From: Geosiphon pyriformis
Taxonomy: Eukaryota; Glomeromycota; Glomeromycetes; Archaeosporales; Geosiphonaceae
Assembly (NCBI GenBank): GCA_016748015.1
Contig: JAAOMT010000441.1
Span: 198,005 to 262,004 of the forward strand
Direction: 5' to 3'
Length of the DNA: 64,000 nt
Notes under the pieces: generated by a model
Databases searched by the model: none
Told to the model about the DNA's origin: nothing
The model's input: only the letters and a program-made list of their open reading frames with translations
Shown here: one piece after another, positions 32,449-43,664 of the stretch
How positions within the stretch are numbered: the first letter of the stretch is position 1
How the letters are laid out: every line of letters starts with the position of its first letter
Made by a program: the position numbers and the translations under genes

Positions 32449-34640
32449 ATATAAACAAATTCTATTTATTCTGGTTTTTTTGACCGATCTTGGTTATTAC
32501 TTTGCATAATATTCTATTAAATTTTTTGACTAAGCCATTTGTTTGTCAATAATATAAAAATAATAGTGGTTTTTTAATTCTAAATATTTGACTTAATTCT
32601 GTCAATGTTCTGTTCACAAAATAAGTTTTTTGGTTTGATAACAATTTTTTTAAACATCTATATTAACAAATCAAATTCTAATATATAAATTTGGTTATGA
32701 ATTTTGCATCTGCTTTTTAAATAGCTTTAGTTTCCAGTTATTTTGTAAGATAATTTATAACTACTGTTATATATTAATTGTTGCTAATTATTGTTAATGA
32801 TTCTACTAAGTTAATTTTAATCTAATTAAATAGTTGTTTTACTTTAATTAATCTTAATGGTTTGTTGGATTTTGTTTCTTTTTTTTTTTGACAAGCATCA
32901 CAATTTTGAACATATTAGATAATATGTGGATATATTAATGGCCAATAGTATTTTTTTTAATTTTTTTTATAATTGTTTCTTTATGAAAATATTCTGTAGT
33001 TAGATTTAAAGATAGTCATCAAATTTTTTGGAAAACACATTGATGTTATTCAAATAGACTACTACTGACTTCCATAATAATTCAATATAGACAATTTTCA
33101 TTAGCTATTGAAAAATGGCTGGAGCATTCATTAAGCTAAATAGCATAATGTCGAATTTAAAGTTCTCTTTTCTGGTTGTAAATGCTGTTTTCTTTTTGTC
33201 AACTGGATTTATGATGTTACTGGAGGTTTTTGGTCTCTTTTCTTAAATTTTGTTAATGTCTGATGGTTGTGAATTCACGTTTTTTAGAGATAATTGAATC
33301 TCCAATAACTGAATTTATTTTCAAATTATCTCCTATAATTTAAACTGCTGGGCTTATAAGTAGAATGACCAATTCTATACCAGTTGTTTTATATAGTTAC
33401 ATTGTAGTAAACATCAACTCTTTCTCAGAAATTGCTCATTTGGAAGCTCACTAAAATTGTGTAGTTACTTTGCTGTGAAAGTCAACTCTTCTACAGGAAT
33501 TTTATTTGTAGGCTATCCTAATGATTATAATAAGAAAAGTAAAAAGAAAAATAAAAGAAATGTAAAAGAAATAAAATTGTGTTAAGAAAAACATTTTCTA
33601 TTCAAGTCTAGAGTCACTAACAGATTACTGAAATTGGTAGCTAATCAATTTCAAAATATTAGTTGTGTTGAGGAAATTTCAGGTGTAAAAATTCAAAGAA
33701 TTTGGTTTGTAATTATTTAATTTTTATTTAATATGTAAAAGGTGATTTGTTCTAATTAAGATATCTAAAATAAGATATTATAGTAAAATACTATGAGAAG
33801 ATACATTTTTTGAAAAGAAAAGCTCTTCTTTTATACAATTTGTTGTAGTACTAGTCTTTGAACTTGTACTTTTCTCTTTGCTACAATTTGGGTAAACTAA
33901 AAATACATTTCAGTAAACTACAAGTTATTTTACTGAACTATTAATTATTTCGGCCAATTTTTATTAATTTTGGCGAATTTTGACTATGTTAAATGATTCA
34001 GGGTATTGTGTAATTTGATCATCTTAATTTTTATGATACAAATTGGGTTATTGATTGAATAATGATAATTGCTAATTTAATTAAATACTAAATACTAATT
34101 GAAATAATAATAATATAGCTAATTAATAATAAGAATTATGAAGATAATTTTATGCTAATTAATAGCTAAAATTTTACTGGTAACAATGGTTACTTATCAA
34201 TAATTACTGTCTAAATTCAATGTTAAAAACCATTTTTTTCTTTTAAAAGCATTAAGTAATTTCTGAATTTATGGAGTTGGATAGCTGTTTTTACAAATAA
34301 CACTGTTGAGTTTTCTGTAATCTACACAAAAGTAAATTTTTCCATTTTTTTTCCAAACTAGTATCACTGGTAATAACTATAGACTTATTGATAGTTGAAT
34401 TAACTTATTGTCCAAAATTTTGTTGATTTTCTGTTAGATAATTTCATGGCTTGCTGGTGGTATTTTGTATGCTTGTTGTTTTATTGGTATTGTATTTTCA
34501 GTTTTGATTTGATATTAGATAATGTTAGTTCTATTAAATTCATTTTTACTGGCAAATATGTCAATAAAATTGTTAAGTAGCATCTTAAGTTGCATATACT
34601 AAAGTGAGTCTAAATTTTCCAAGTTCATTTAGTTCAATTG
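32449..34640 (-). pseudogene. A-2 integrase core, zinc region and RT remnants
   Basis: From right to left: the RT N-terminal part (34186-34640, split by the solo LTR), RT with YLNN (33045-33056) in place of YLDD, a deletion junction near 33005-33030, the integrase zinc region with GCATCACAA coding for the CDAC-type pair (near 32898), and the integrase core up to the C-2 insertion at 32449. The deletion removes the rest of RT and RNase H. Every part carries stops. Identity was judged by alignment with A-1. Confidence 0.7.
33215..34185 (-). repeat. Solo family-B LTR, 971 bp
   Basis: A complete LTR without internal sequence: the left edge is TGTTACTGGAGG, the right edge TTTACTGGTAACA. It interrupts the A-2 RT region. 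Flanking ATGA and ATGG are a 4-bp target duplication with one transition; the uninterrupted site in A-1 reads CCAT on the coding strand. Solo LTRs arise by recombination between the two LTRs of an element. Confidence 0.88.
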
Positions 34641-37000
34641 TTCTGGTTAGAGCAAATAACATTTTTCTTGTCTTATATTGTTTATAATATAATATTTACA
34701 TATCTACAAAGCTGTGGAAAATCTGAAATAGTGTTTGGTAATTGGTTTTTAACTTTAATGCTTAAGTATCTAATGGTAGTACTGCTTGGTATTTTGATGG
34801 TGTTTTTAGTTGTATTGTAGATAGAGATTTTAATATGTTTATTGTTTTTGGTCAGTATATAAAAATTGGTGATTTCAATCTTTTCTGATTCACAAATTGT
34901 AGATTTTACTTTAAAAATCTGGGGCTGATCTCTTACTTTTCTTTTTATTACTAATATATACTGGTCATATGGCAGAATAGAAACTGATTAATGAGTGATA
35001 ATTTTTCTTTTATTAATGGTTTTTTTCTCTGCCATATTAACTGGTATGTTTATTCTACTCATGAATCTGAATTCATTTTTTCCTCTGGCTGTAATCTCTA
35101 ATTCTTCTCTTATTTCTATTAATGCTAATTAAGCTATTTTTACTAGAAATAAGAATATTGTCTATGCTATTTTTTTGTTTGGTTTAATTATATATGGTTT
35201 TTCTGATTTATTTTGTAGTATTGCAATAATATTTTCTACATATCTTGTGTTAATTATTTTTTTTCTGATATTAATTTCTTTTTTTGTTAAATTAGATCTG
35301 AATGCTAACTAAACCATTATTATTACTAGAATTTTCAGTACTATTTTCAAATTAATACAAGTATGTGTATTAGACTTCAATATTATGGCATATTTTCTTG
35401 AATATCTTAGATCAAATTCTATATTAGTATTATGTATGCATTTTGGCATAATATTTTTATTATTATTGCTAAACCATCTTAGTTCTTATTCCATAAATAG
35501 ATCTGAAAGTCCAATATATTGCTCGAGATTGTAATCAAAGTTTGAATTATTATTATTATTGTCATATTGAACAGAGTTAAAGCTGTTGTTGTTATTATTG
35601 TCAGAGTTTGAATTGAGATTGAATTTTGATTCCAATTCTACTGTGCACTTGCTAATTGATTCTTTTTTTTCTGAGGTTGAATAGATCATATATGGTAGTG
35701 AATTGTAAATAAAATCACAATTATCACAATAATCAAAGTCACTGGAAATTAGGCAATGTTTACACAATCTTACATTTAATTGTTTCAAATATTGTTTTTG
35801 CTCTTTTTTAATAGGTGTTAGGTTTTAGTAGTGTTCATAGAAGTGTTTTGAATCATTTAAGATGTCAATAAAAACATCTGAATTGGAGATAAAGATGGTT
35901 TCAACAGGTTTTGGTGGATTATTTTTGATTAGTAATATTTTGTTAAGCAAGACATTTTTGACTTTAGCACTTGTCATTTACCAAATTTTGTTTTCATTAT
36001 AGGAATAGCCATCTAAACATAATAGTACTTGGTTCTATGTGACATTAAAAGACATTTTTTGACTTACTTAATTACTTATTAAAATCATGTACTAATATAA
36101 TATGTCACATGTTCCTTCTTGACCAAAAATATTATTCCATATTTTTTTATCAAATAGTGTTTCTCTACAAGTAAGACATAATTTATTGTTCTATTTTTCT
36201 TGTTATTTTGGATAACTAAAACACTCTTAGTAGTATAGCTTATAGTAATAATGAGTATGTATTTAGTAGTTTTTATTTGGTATGACCCAAGCTTCTATAA
36301 ATAAAAGCTTTTTTTTACAGTCAATATATCTGAAAAAAATCTAAAGTGGTTCTTTTCTTGTATCTATTAAGTATAGTATATGCTAATTATTAGCAGTTTC
36401 ATTAATAATAGTGGTAACTTATGATTTGTTCTCCTTTTTTTCTTTTCTTTTATTGTTCCACAATAAAATTGGTAGTAGCATGTTGTAATTTTCTTCAGTC
36501 TATAAGACTTGATAGGCTTTTTAGGTAGGTTTGGTTTTTTTTTTCCAATTCAATTAATAATGCTAAATTGTTGTTTGGTTTAAAGTGATTATATGTGGGA
36601 GATACTCAAGTATGCTGACTATTCTGGCTGAACTGTAGCTTTTACATGGTCTAATCAAGTACTGTGTTTGTTTTAAATAACCAGTCATTACTAACTAGAG
36701 CTTAATATTACATGGCTTTTATGACAAAAACTTTAATTGACATGATAATGCCATTAACTTTGAATGGGAAGTTATTGATTTTGTTAATTGAAGTTTTGGT
36801 TGTTCTATTGGCTGTAATAATTCTGGTGCTAGCAGTACAATTAACTTGGTAACCTAATTAGTCCATAAGTTGTCATGTAATAATACTGTCTGCTAAACCA
36901 CTATTAAAAATTAGCTTAATAAGATGGCTATTGACTTTATTATCTGTATATATAGTAGTAATGAGTTTTGATTCAAGAATAACTCCACTGAATAATGGTA
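34641..37000 (-). pseudogene. A-2 spacer, dUTPase, cysteine module and protease, decayed
   Basis: The best piece is a 100-codon open stretch at 35486-35788. It has CKHC, SSDFDYCDNC and the Asn-rich tail of the cysteine module, closely matching A-1. The dUTPase lies at about 34990-35470 with several stops. The residues after motif 5 are readable as SRINIPVNMAE. Protease sequence follows at about 36600-37000. Frames are broken by transitions and short indels, so no dUTPase activity can be expected from this copy. Confidence 0.65.
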
Positions 37001-39282
37001 TTTTGACTAGTTCTTTGAATTCAAAAAAGAAAATGGCAGTAAGTAATTCATCTTTGGTAATAATTGCTAATAGAATATTGTTAAGGGATAATTGGGTTCT
37101 GATAAATTAAATGTGTTAATTTTTAGAGATACTAAGAGACTTAAATAGTATTGGGCATTCAAGTTTTGGACATAATTTGTTTCCAAATTTTGCTATTATG
37201 ATCCAGATTGTTGGGCTGCTGAACTAGAAATTGGTTGGTATATTACCATCACTAATTTTTAGTTCTGGCAAATTTGGATAGTTCTTGGCCTTTGGTTTCT
37301 GTTTTGAGTTAAGTTTTGTGGTTGAATTTGAATTTGTTGCAGTTAATAAATAATTTGTGGCTGTGGTTAATATATTACTGGTGCTGAAGGCTGATAAATT
37401 GGCAGTGAATATATTGTTTGTTACATTATTGAGGTGTAATAAGATTGATATAAGTCTTAATTTGAGTAATAGTTTGGAGTTTGAAATCAGCAATCAGAGT
37501 TTTGATATTAATTTTCTGATCTTTAATTATTTAACTGGGTGTAACAGTTGATTTGCAAATGTTTTTGTTTATTACAATAGTAACAAATACACATTTTTGT
37601 TACTATTGTTGATTGTTAACAATAATAAATGCAGTTAGTTTTAGAAACAATTTGGGTTTTCCAGATTATTATAACATTGTAAAAATTAATAAATTGCTTG
37701 ATTGTTAGCTAAGTATTCTTCTAATTTTTGATTAATAAAATCACTAAATTGTTTTAACTTGGAATTCAAGTCAAATGATCTATTCATTACTAGATTAATA
37801 ACTTGAGTGTAATTAGTTTCTAGCTTAGCCAATTTAAAATCTTAGGTGTATATGACTGTATCTTAAAGTATTTGTATATGTATTAGACATATGTATTATA
37901 GGAAACTACTGCACAGATCATAGATAAATTGGTTTAAGATTTGTAACACTGTGAAGTAATTTGCATTAATGATTTGTATTTGTTACAGATTTTGGTAGAA
38001 GCATTCCAAATAAGTGGTGACTATTTTAATATCTTCTTGTTTAATAATTGTAAAAGTATTTGCTAAGTGATTAATGCTATTATTATTACTAAAATATTTT
38101 AAAAATTTCAGTTTGAATACATTAAAGTTTTGGGGTTTTTGGATCAAACTTTAATATTATGAGTTGGCAGTATTTTGAAAAAAATATGGGATTGCTTGTA
38201 ATGCTCTGATGTCATCTTTTTCATTGGCTGCAATGGCTTTTTTCATATTATTAAGCCAAACTTGTGTGTTGTCTTCTTCACTGGTAAATTTTTCAAGTTT
38301 TGTGATTGGTGCATAGGTTATTAGTACAAGTAATAGTTATGGTTGTTGTTGTTGTTAAAGTTGTTGTTGTTGAAATTATAGTTGTGATTTAACAATTGGT
38401 GCAACTGATAATGGATTGATCATGATTACTGAAGATAAGTTTTGAAGAACAATAGAAACAAGTTTGGATTATTCTGATTTTGTTGAGTTTGAACAATCAA
38501 AGTTTAGATTTTTGGGTTTTCTGAGATCAGGTTTTGGTAATTAAATTCTTGATCTTTGTCTTTTTTTCTTCTGAGTTGGTTATTTTCCAAAGATTAACAG
38601 CACCAAAATTGGGTTAAGATGGTAGTGATTGAAATCTTAATAATATTGGTAATTATAATTTAAATCTTTCAAAGAAATTATCATAAATTTCTAATAAATC
38701 AGCTTTTTTTTGTTGGTTTTGAAATGTTATTCTTACTAATAATGTTTTTACTAATAATAACATACCTCCTAATAGTATATTGATAGTACTTTCAGGTATG
38801 CAGTAATATGACAAGTGAATAAGAAAAACTACTTTTGGTTTTTTTCAAATAGGTGGTTGTATTTTTTTTGGTGTTTCTGTTGGTATTTGTAATTTTCTTT
38901 TTTCATTGTTCACAAAAATAATAGAAAATTTCTGTCTAGTGTGCTTTTCAATTTTTCTATTGATTTTTGTAATTATTAGAGTGAACAAATAATTTTATGG
39001 CAGTATAGTATTTTGAAGTAATTTGTTATAAAAATTAGTAAGTACTGCTTTTGGATTTTTTTGATTCTCTAAGTGAGATTTAATCTTTTTGTTGACATAA
39101 AAATTGAAAGTTGATTCTGCTGGCCAATGGTTATTTGTTAATTTTAGATGAGTTTGGTAGTTTTGAAATAAGGCTTTTACAAATTCCAAATAGTTTGTTT
39201 TTGTTTCTTCTGATTCTGCTACTGTTTTGGATAATTGCTGTTAGTGTTAATTCTTTGTTAAATTATATCTCACAGGAAGCAC
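37001..39282 (-). pseudogene. A-2 Gag, decayed
   Basis: The N-terminal Gag is open for 64 codons at 38995-39189, with NFYVNKKIKSHLENQ and LTNFYNKLL. This resembles the B-1 Gag N-terminus (LYQYIENCINNYLL, SNLYNNLV). Further on are a Gln/Asn-rich linker (around 38340-38400), a capsid-like region and, near 37570-37620, cysteine codons of a degenerate knuckle. An open stretch at 37224-37493 is Ser/Thr/Asn-rich and precedes the protease. This is the only family-A Gag in the window. Confidence 0.55.
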
Positions 39283-39296
39283 CAAATGTTACAGAT
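39283..39296 (-). other. Primer-binding site of A-2
   Basis: The minus strand reads TGGTGCTTCCTG two bases after the LTR end. It would pair with a tRNA 3' end CAGGAAGCACCA. The tRNA is not assigned. Confidence 0.65.
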
Positions 39297-40215
39297 AATT
39301 ATTTGGAGTCTGAAAACAAATAACAAACTCATAACTTGGTGCTCAATAGCTTAATAATATTGATAATATTTAAAGATTTTGGTAATTTAAAGATTTTCAT
39401 ATCTGAAAGTTTTAAGTTGGAGTCCTTTGTATAATAAACAGAGATTCAATAATTGTTTTCAGTAGTCTTCTAAAATGATTATTCTGGCAAATTTTTTTCT
39501 TCAGTATGGTGACCAGTTTATTCTGGCAATTATGCCTTTTTAGTAAACTATTCATTAATTTATAAATTCTATATCTTTATTTCTGGGTCTTTTACCAAGC
39601 TATCTTTAACATTAATTAATCAGCACTTAATTTCTTAAATCAGTTAGTAAACAACAAACAACAAAAAAATAAAAAAAAAGAAAAAAAAAAGAAAAAAAAG
39701 AAAAAAAGAAAATAAGAATTAGTATTCTGTTAATAGCCATAATTAAAAGTTATTGTTTTAATGTGTTTAAGTATTAGATATTATCAACATAAAGTGTTAA
39801 TAATAGATAAGTGGTAAAGATTTTCAATTAAATGACAATAACATGGATTGGATAATAATAAGTATGTTTATTAGATATTTTGGTAAGTTTACTTTAATTG
39901 ATATTACTATTCATAAAGTAAGAGTTAATTAATAGTTAAAAAAGAGGATCCTAAACTGAACTGAACCAAATTTTGAATACTTTTTTTACTTTTAATGCTA
40001 CTGCTATATATACATAGTTGGTGTTATACAAGATTTCTGAAATTCTGTGATTTTTTCAAAAAAATTTTGGAATTCTGAGATTCTGGAATCCTGCAATTTT
40101 TTATAAAGAATCTTAGAATTCTGGAATTCTAAAATCTTGCAATTCTTTTGTTACTATGCCTATTTCTAATTGGCTATTACTCTAATTATGATATTCCTAA
40201 TTTCTATGAATAATA
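39297..40215 (-). repeat. 5' LTR of A-2 (A1-type U3), 919 bp
   Basis: Edges are TGTTACAGATAATTATTTGG (left) and CTATGAATAATA (right). It is colinear with the A-1 and A-5 LTRs, including the TATA-like box, a poly-A/G tract (39660-39710) and the GGAATTC array (about 40025-40145). Confidence 0.85.
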
Positions 40216-40594
40216 GCATTAAAAGATGTTTTTCTTTTTACTTTTTTTGAAATTAACAAAACATATTAACAGATTTAATTACATACTTCTTCTTTTATTA
40301 CAATATTAATTCAGTTGTATTTTTCTAGTAATAATTTTTTACATATAAAATAAAATGTGTTATCCTATTTTCTGTTTTATTTTAAACTGCCAAATCATTT
40401 TCTGTACCAGATTTTGCAATAATAAGTTTCATATTTCTTTTTAGACAATATATAAGCTTCCATTAATAAAAATTTTTTGTTGTAGTCTTTGTATCTAAAT
40501 AGAATATACAATAGTTGTTTTTTTAGTTCTGGTTTTGAATATAACACATATTAATTACTAACTGATTTGGTTGTAAAAATAGATTGTTGGTTGG

Positions 40595-41559
40595 TGTTAT
40601 TTATAAGAAAATACAAAAAAAGAAAGTGGAAAAAACAGATAAAAAAATAGACCAATAGAAAAATAGTACTTAACATATAAGTACAATATCAGAAAACTAT
40701 GACACATTGCTAGTAAATTATGGAATACTGCTCAGCAATGTGAGCAATATTAGTGAATTATGACATACTGCTTAGCAATATAAGCAATATTAGTAAAATT
40801 AAAGCACATTGTTCAAAAAAATATGAGATTTTATAGAATAAAAAATATGTATATATAGCAAAAGTATTAGAAACAAAAAAAGCAGAATTCATTCCAAAAT
40901 CAATATTCACAATCAATTATTTATTTTTTACCCTTTTTTTCAAAAGATAGTTTTCTACAACTTAAAACAGAATCAAATTACATATTAATAAAATATCAAA
41001 TATTACTTGAATCTATGTTATTATTCCTTAATTAAAGAATATTAATCATTTTTATTTTATTAATACTCCATGTTAATAGAATTTAATACTTAACTACACT
41101 AGAACAATAGCTCTTGATTATGACTATTAATAGAATATTAATTTTTTCTTTTCTTTTCATTTTTTTTAATTTTTTTTTAATTTTTTTTTAATTTTTTTTT
41201 GTTGTTTTGTTAATTTACTAACTGATTAAAGGAATTAAACATTGAATAATTTGACATTAAAAATAGCCTGATAAAAAACTCAGAAATAAGGATAAGAAAC
41301 TAAAAATTTAAAGATAACTTATCAGAAAAACATGACTGTTAGAATAAACTGGCCATCATGTTAAAAAAAGAAATTTAACAGAATAACTATTCTGGGAAGC
41401 TACTAAAAACAACCATTGAATCTCTGTCTATTATACAAAAAACTTAACCAAAACCTTCAAATTATCAAAACCTTCAAATATTATCAACCATATTAGTTAT
41501 TAAGCACTAAATTATAAGTTTGTTATTTGTATTAATATCTTAAATAATTATTTGTAATA
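40595..41559 (+). repeat. Solo family-A LTR (A2-type U3), 965 bp
   Basis: Starts TGTTATTTATAAG and ends ATTTGTAATA, inside the B-2 fragment. Flanking TTGG and CTGG fit a 4-bp target duplication; B-3 keeps CTGG at the empty site (59850-59853). The downstream half matches A-1's LTR, but the upstream half has a different repeat array. A T-rich run with single A separators is at 41155-41200. Confidence 0.85.
40676..40810. repeat. 40-bp tandem repeat in A2-type U3
   Basis: About three units with a 40-bp period (AATTATG at 40716 and 40756, then a diverged unit at 40796). Each contains TGCTCAGCA or TGCTTAGCA, a 9-bp palindrome, followed by GTGAGCAATATTAGT. A similar but shorter arrangement is in the A-4 LTR at about 45655-45725. 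Confidence 0.75.
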
Positions 41560-42126
41560 CTGGTTTCTTTTGGTTATAATAGTATTGGTTGTAATATAAA
41601 TGTTTCAAATAGCTGTTCTGTTTTTTTAATCTAATTGAATATTAATTCAAGAGCTATATAAGTCTTAGTAATTAGTTTTTTTTTCTTTTTAAATTTAAAT
41701 ATTGAAGCTTTTTTAAATTATTTGTTAAAAGTATCATACATAATAAGTACTTAAGTATATTGTCTTTGATATAAAATTTTAATTTCTTAGATTTTCTAAT
41801 TTAAATTTGTATTGGCTTTAAAGAGCCAATTGTTTTTGACTAGAACTTAATATTAGAGTGTATTTATAATTAGAACTTTTATTAGAATGGTAATTTCATT
41901 AATTGTAAAAAAAAATTGTCAATTTCTTTTATAAAAGTTTTTTTTATATTATTGGCTATAACAATAACTGTTTGAGCTGATTTATTCATGTTTTATTTAA
42001 GTTGTTGTATTAATTAGTACATGATAATATTTTTAGTAAATCTAATATTTAAGATTAAGCAAATTTGTTTTTTTTCTAATTCAGTTTTAATATACATAGT
42101 TGTAATTACTTTTTGTTTATTAACTG

Positions 42127-42411
42127 CTATATTACTAAGCAAAAATGGTGATTTGTTTCTTTTTCTATATTAATACTATTAGACTTAATAATATTATTAG
42201 TTTCAGAATTCCAAGAACAGCCAATTACTCCTTTAATAGATATCTTTTTATTAACAATATTATCTTTTAAAGCTCTATTTTTTCTCTTTTTCTTAGAAAA
42301 AATGTTCTTATTAATAATATCAGAACCAAAATTCTTAGCAGAATTCTTTATAACAGCCATATTAAAATCAAGAATAATTTTAGTCAAGCAGAAATAATTT
42401 AGATTTATCAA
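42127..42411 (-). CDS. Small open frame, Lys/Asn-rich, unidentified
   Basis: A 94-codon frame that crosses from unknown sequence into B-2 (its last ten or so codons are B-2 protease-side sequence). The part outside B-2 contains NMAVIKNSAKNFGSD, SKKKRKNRALKD and GVIGCSWNSETNN. It carries no stop over about 85 codons in DNA where stops are otherwise frequent. It might be the N-terminal end of a different mobile-element protein, or a host exon, truncated by the junction at 42157. I recognise no domain. Confidence 0.3.
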   Translation of the reverse strand: MINLNYFCLTKIILDFNMAVIKNSAKNFGSDIINKNIFSKKKRKNRALKDNIVNKKISIKGVIGCSWNSETNNIIKSNSINIEKETNHHFCLVI

Positions 42412-43664
42412 ATTAAATAGTGTTTAATAATAATTAAAAAACTTTTTTAACAAAACAAAAATTCCTTGATAATTATTAAAGTAAACAAAAAAAAAGTTTT
42501 TTTTTGTAAAATTATATTTATTATTATATATATATAGGTTTTATTAATATTATTAGATTTAATAGATATTTTAATAATTAATAATATTAAAAATATAATT
42601 AAATTTTAATTTAAAAAATTAAAAAAAAATGATAAAACAACTATAAAATATTATACAAAATTAAAAATTTTAAATAAACAATTATTTGATTTTATAGATA
42701 CTTAATTTTAAAAAAAAATTATTACTTAAATAAAAAAAACTTAAAAAAATAAAAGATATATAATATAAAAATTACCAAAAAAAATACATAATTTAAAAAT
42801 ATAGAAATAAATACATAATAACATAAAATAATATGTAATAATACATAATAATATATAAAAATATTATTAAAAATAATTTATTTAATAAAATAATTTTTAT
42901 TATTTAATTTTTACAATATTAATTTTTAAAAATTTATTAAAGTTTAAAAATTTTTTAAATTATTATTAAAATAATTTTACTTATTAAGTTTTTTTATAAA
43001 AAACAAAAAATTAAAATATTTTTTGGTTAATATTGTTAATAATCATATTTTCTATTAATAATAATTTGTTTATTTTATACTATTTAATTACAATTAATAA
43101 GATTTGGTTTTGTTTTTTTAATAAATTAAAATTTACTTTAAAATTGATTTTTTAAGATATATTTATTATTATTAAATTATTAAATATTAAATTATTTATT
43201 ATAACAATTAGATTATTAATGTGTTTATTTGTATTACTTTCAGTTATTTTTGAGCTTAATTACAAATTTTTAATAAAAATAAAAATAAAAAAAATTAGTA
43301 TTTTATTAATAATTATAAATAAAAATAATTAGTCTAATTCTTAAAAATTTCAATGGTTTTTATATTAACTATATTTGGCTTTAAAAGTAAAAAAAATAAG
43401 TAAATTTAGAATATTAAAATTTATAACTTAAAGCAATATATATGTGAGTTTTAATAATAATTTTATTAAAGTAAAAATTTTTTAAAAAATAATCAAATTT
43501 GATTATTTTAATGGATTTTTTTATACAATTTATTGTTATGCTATTTTAAGTTTTAATACTTTTTTTTAAATATTTTAAAAAATAAAATATATATTTTGAT
43601 AAATAACAAATTATTTTATAAACTGTTAAATATTTTAATAAATTTTTAAATATTATATAATTTA
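42412..43664. other. Extremely AT-rich stretch without recognisable genes
   Basis: Almost only A and T, with repeated TAATATT, AATAATACATAATA and poly-A/T runs. Stops are dense in all frames. Some motifs (ACATAATAACATAAAATAATATG at about 42830) resemble the inverted form of the 47310-49135 repeats, but low complexity makes this uncertain. It ends where A-4 integrase sequence begins. Confidence 0.6.

Larger units (their letters stand above)
23101..40215 (-). mobile_element. Ty3/gypsy retrotransposon A-2, interrupted by C-2 and a solo B LTR
   Basis: Own sequence lies at 23101-24629, 32449-33214 and 34186-40215. Order on the minus strand: 5' LTR, primer-binding site, Gag, protease, cysteine module, dUTPase region, RT start, a deletion, integrase, ORF3, then a 3' LTR cut by C-1. 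Across the C-2 insertion the flanks read GTAT and ATAT and join a continuous integrase sequence. Across the solo LTR the flanks are ATGA and ATGG. About 1 kb, corresponding to A-1 2985-4010 (RT thumb, RNase H), is missing at about 33005-33030. The two LTRs have different U3 types, suggesting a recombinant. Confidence 0.8.
40216..42156 (-). mobile_element. Family-B fragment B-2 (cysteine module to protease)
   Basis: Directly right of the A-2 LTR the sequence matches B-1 from about 16500 (ACATACTTCT and following) through the protease to about 17345 (CTAAGCAAAAATGGTGATT). It carries no useful open frame. A-2 is inserted into it on the left; its other half would be left of the window. At about 42157 similarity to B-1 stops abruptly, so it was cut there by another event. 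Confidence 0.75.

Noticed and set aside
40676-40810. Regular 40-bp repeats as a possible CRISPR array
   Set aside because: No spacers differing between conserved repeats; it is a simple tandem repeat within an LTR of a eukaryotic element.
42412-43664. AT-only island as an inserted mitochondrial DNA piece
   Set aside because: No recognisable mitochondrial gene, tRNA or rRNA sequence, only low-complexity A/T.
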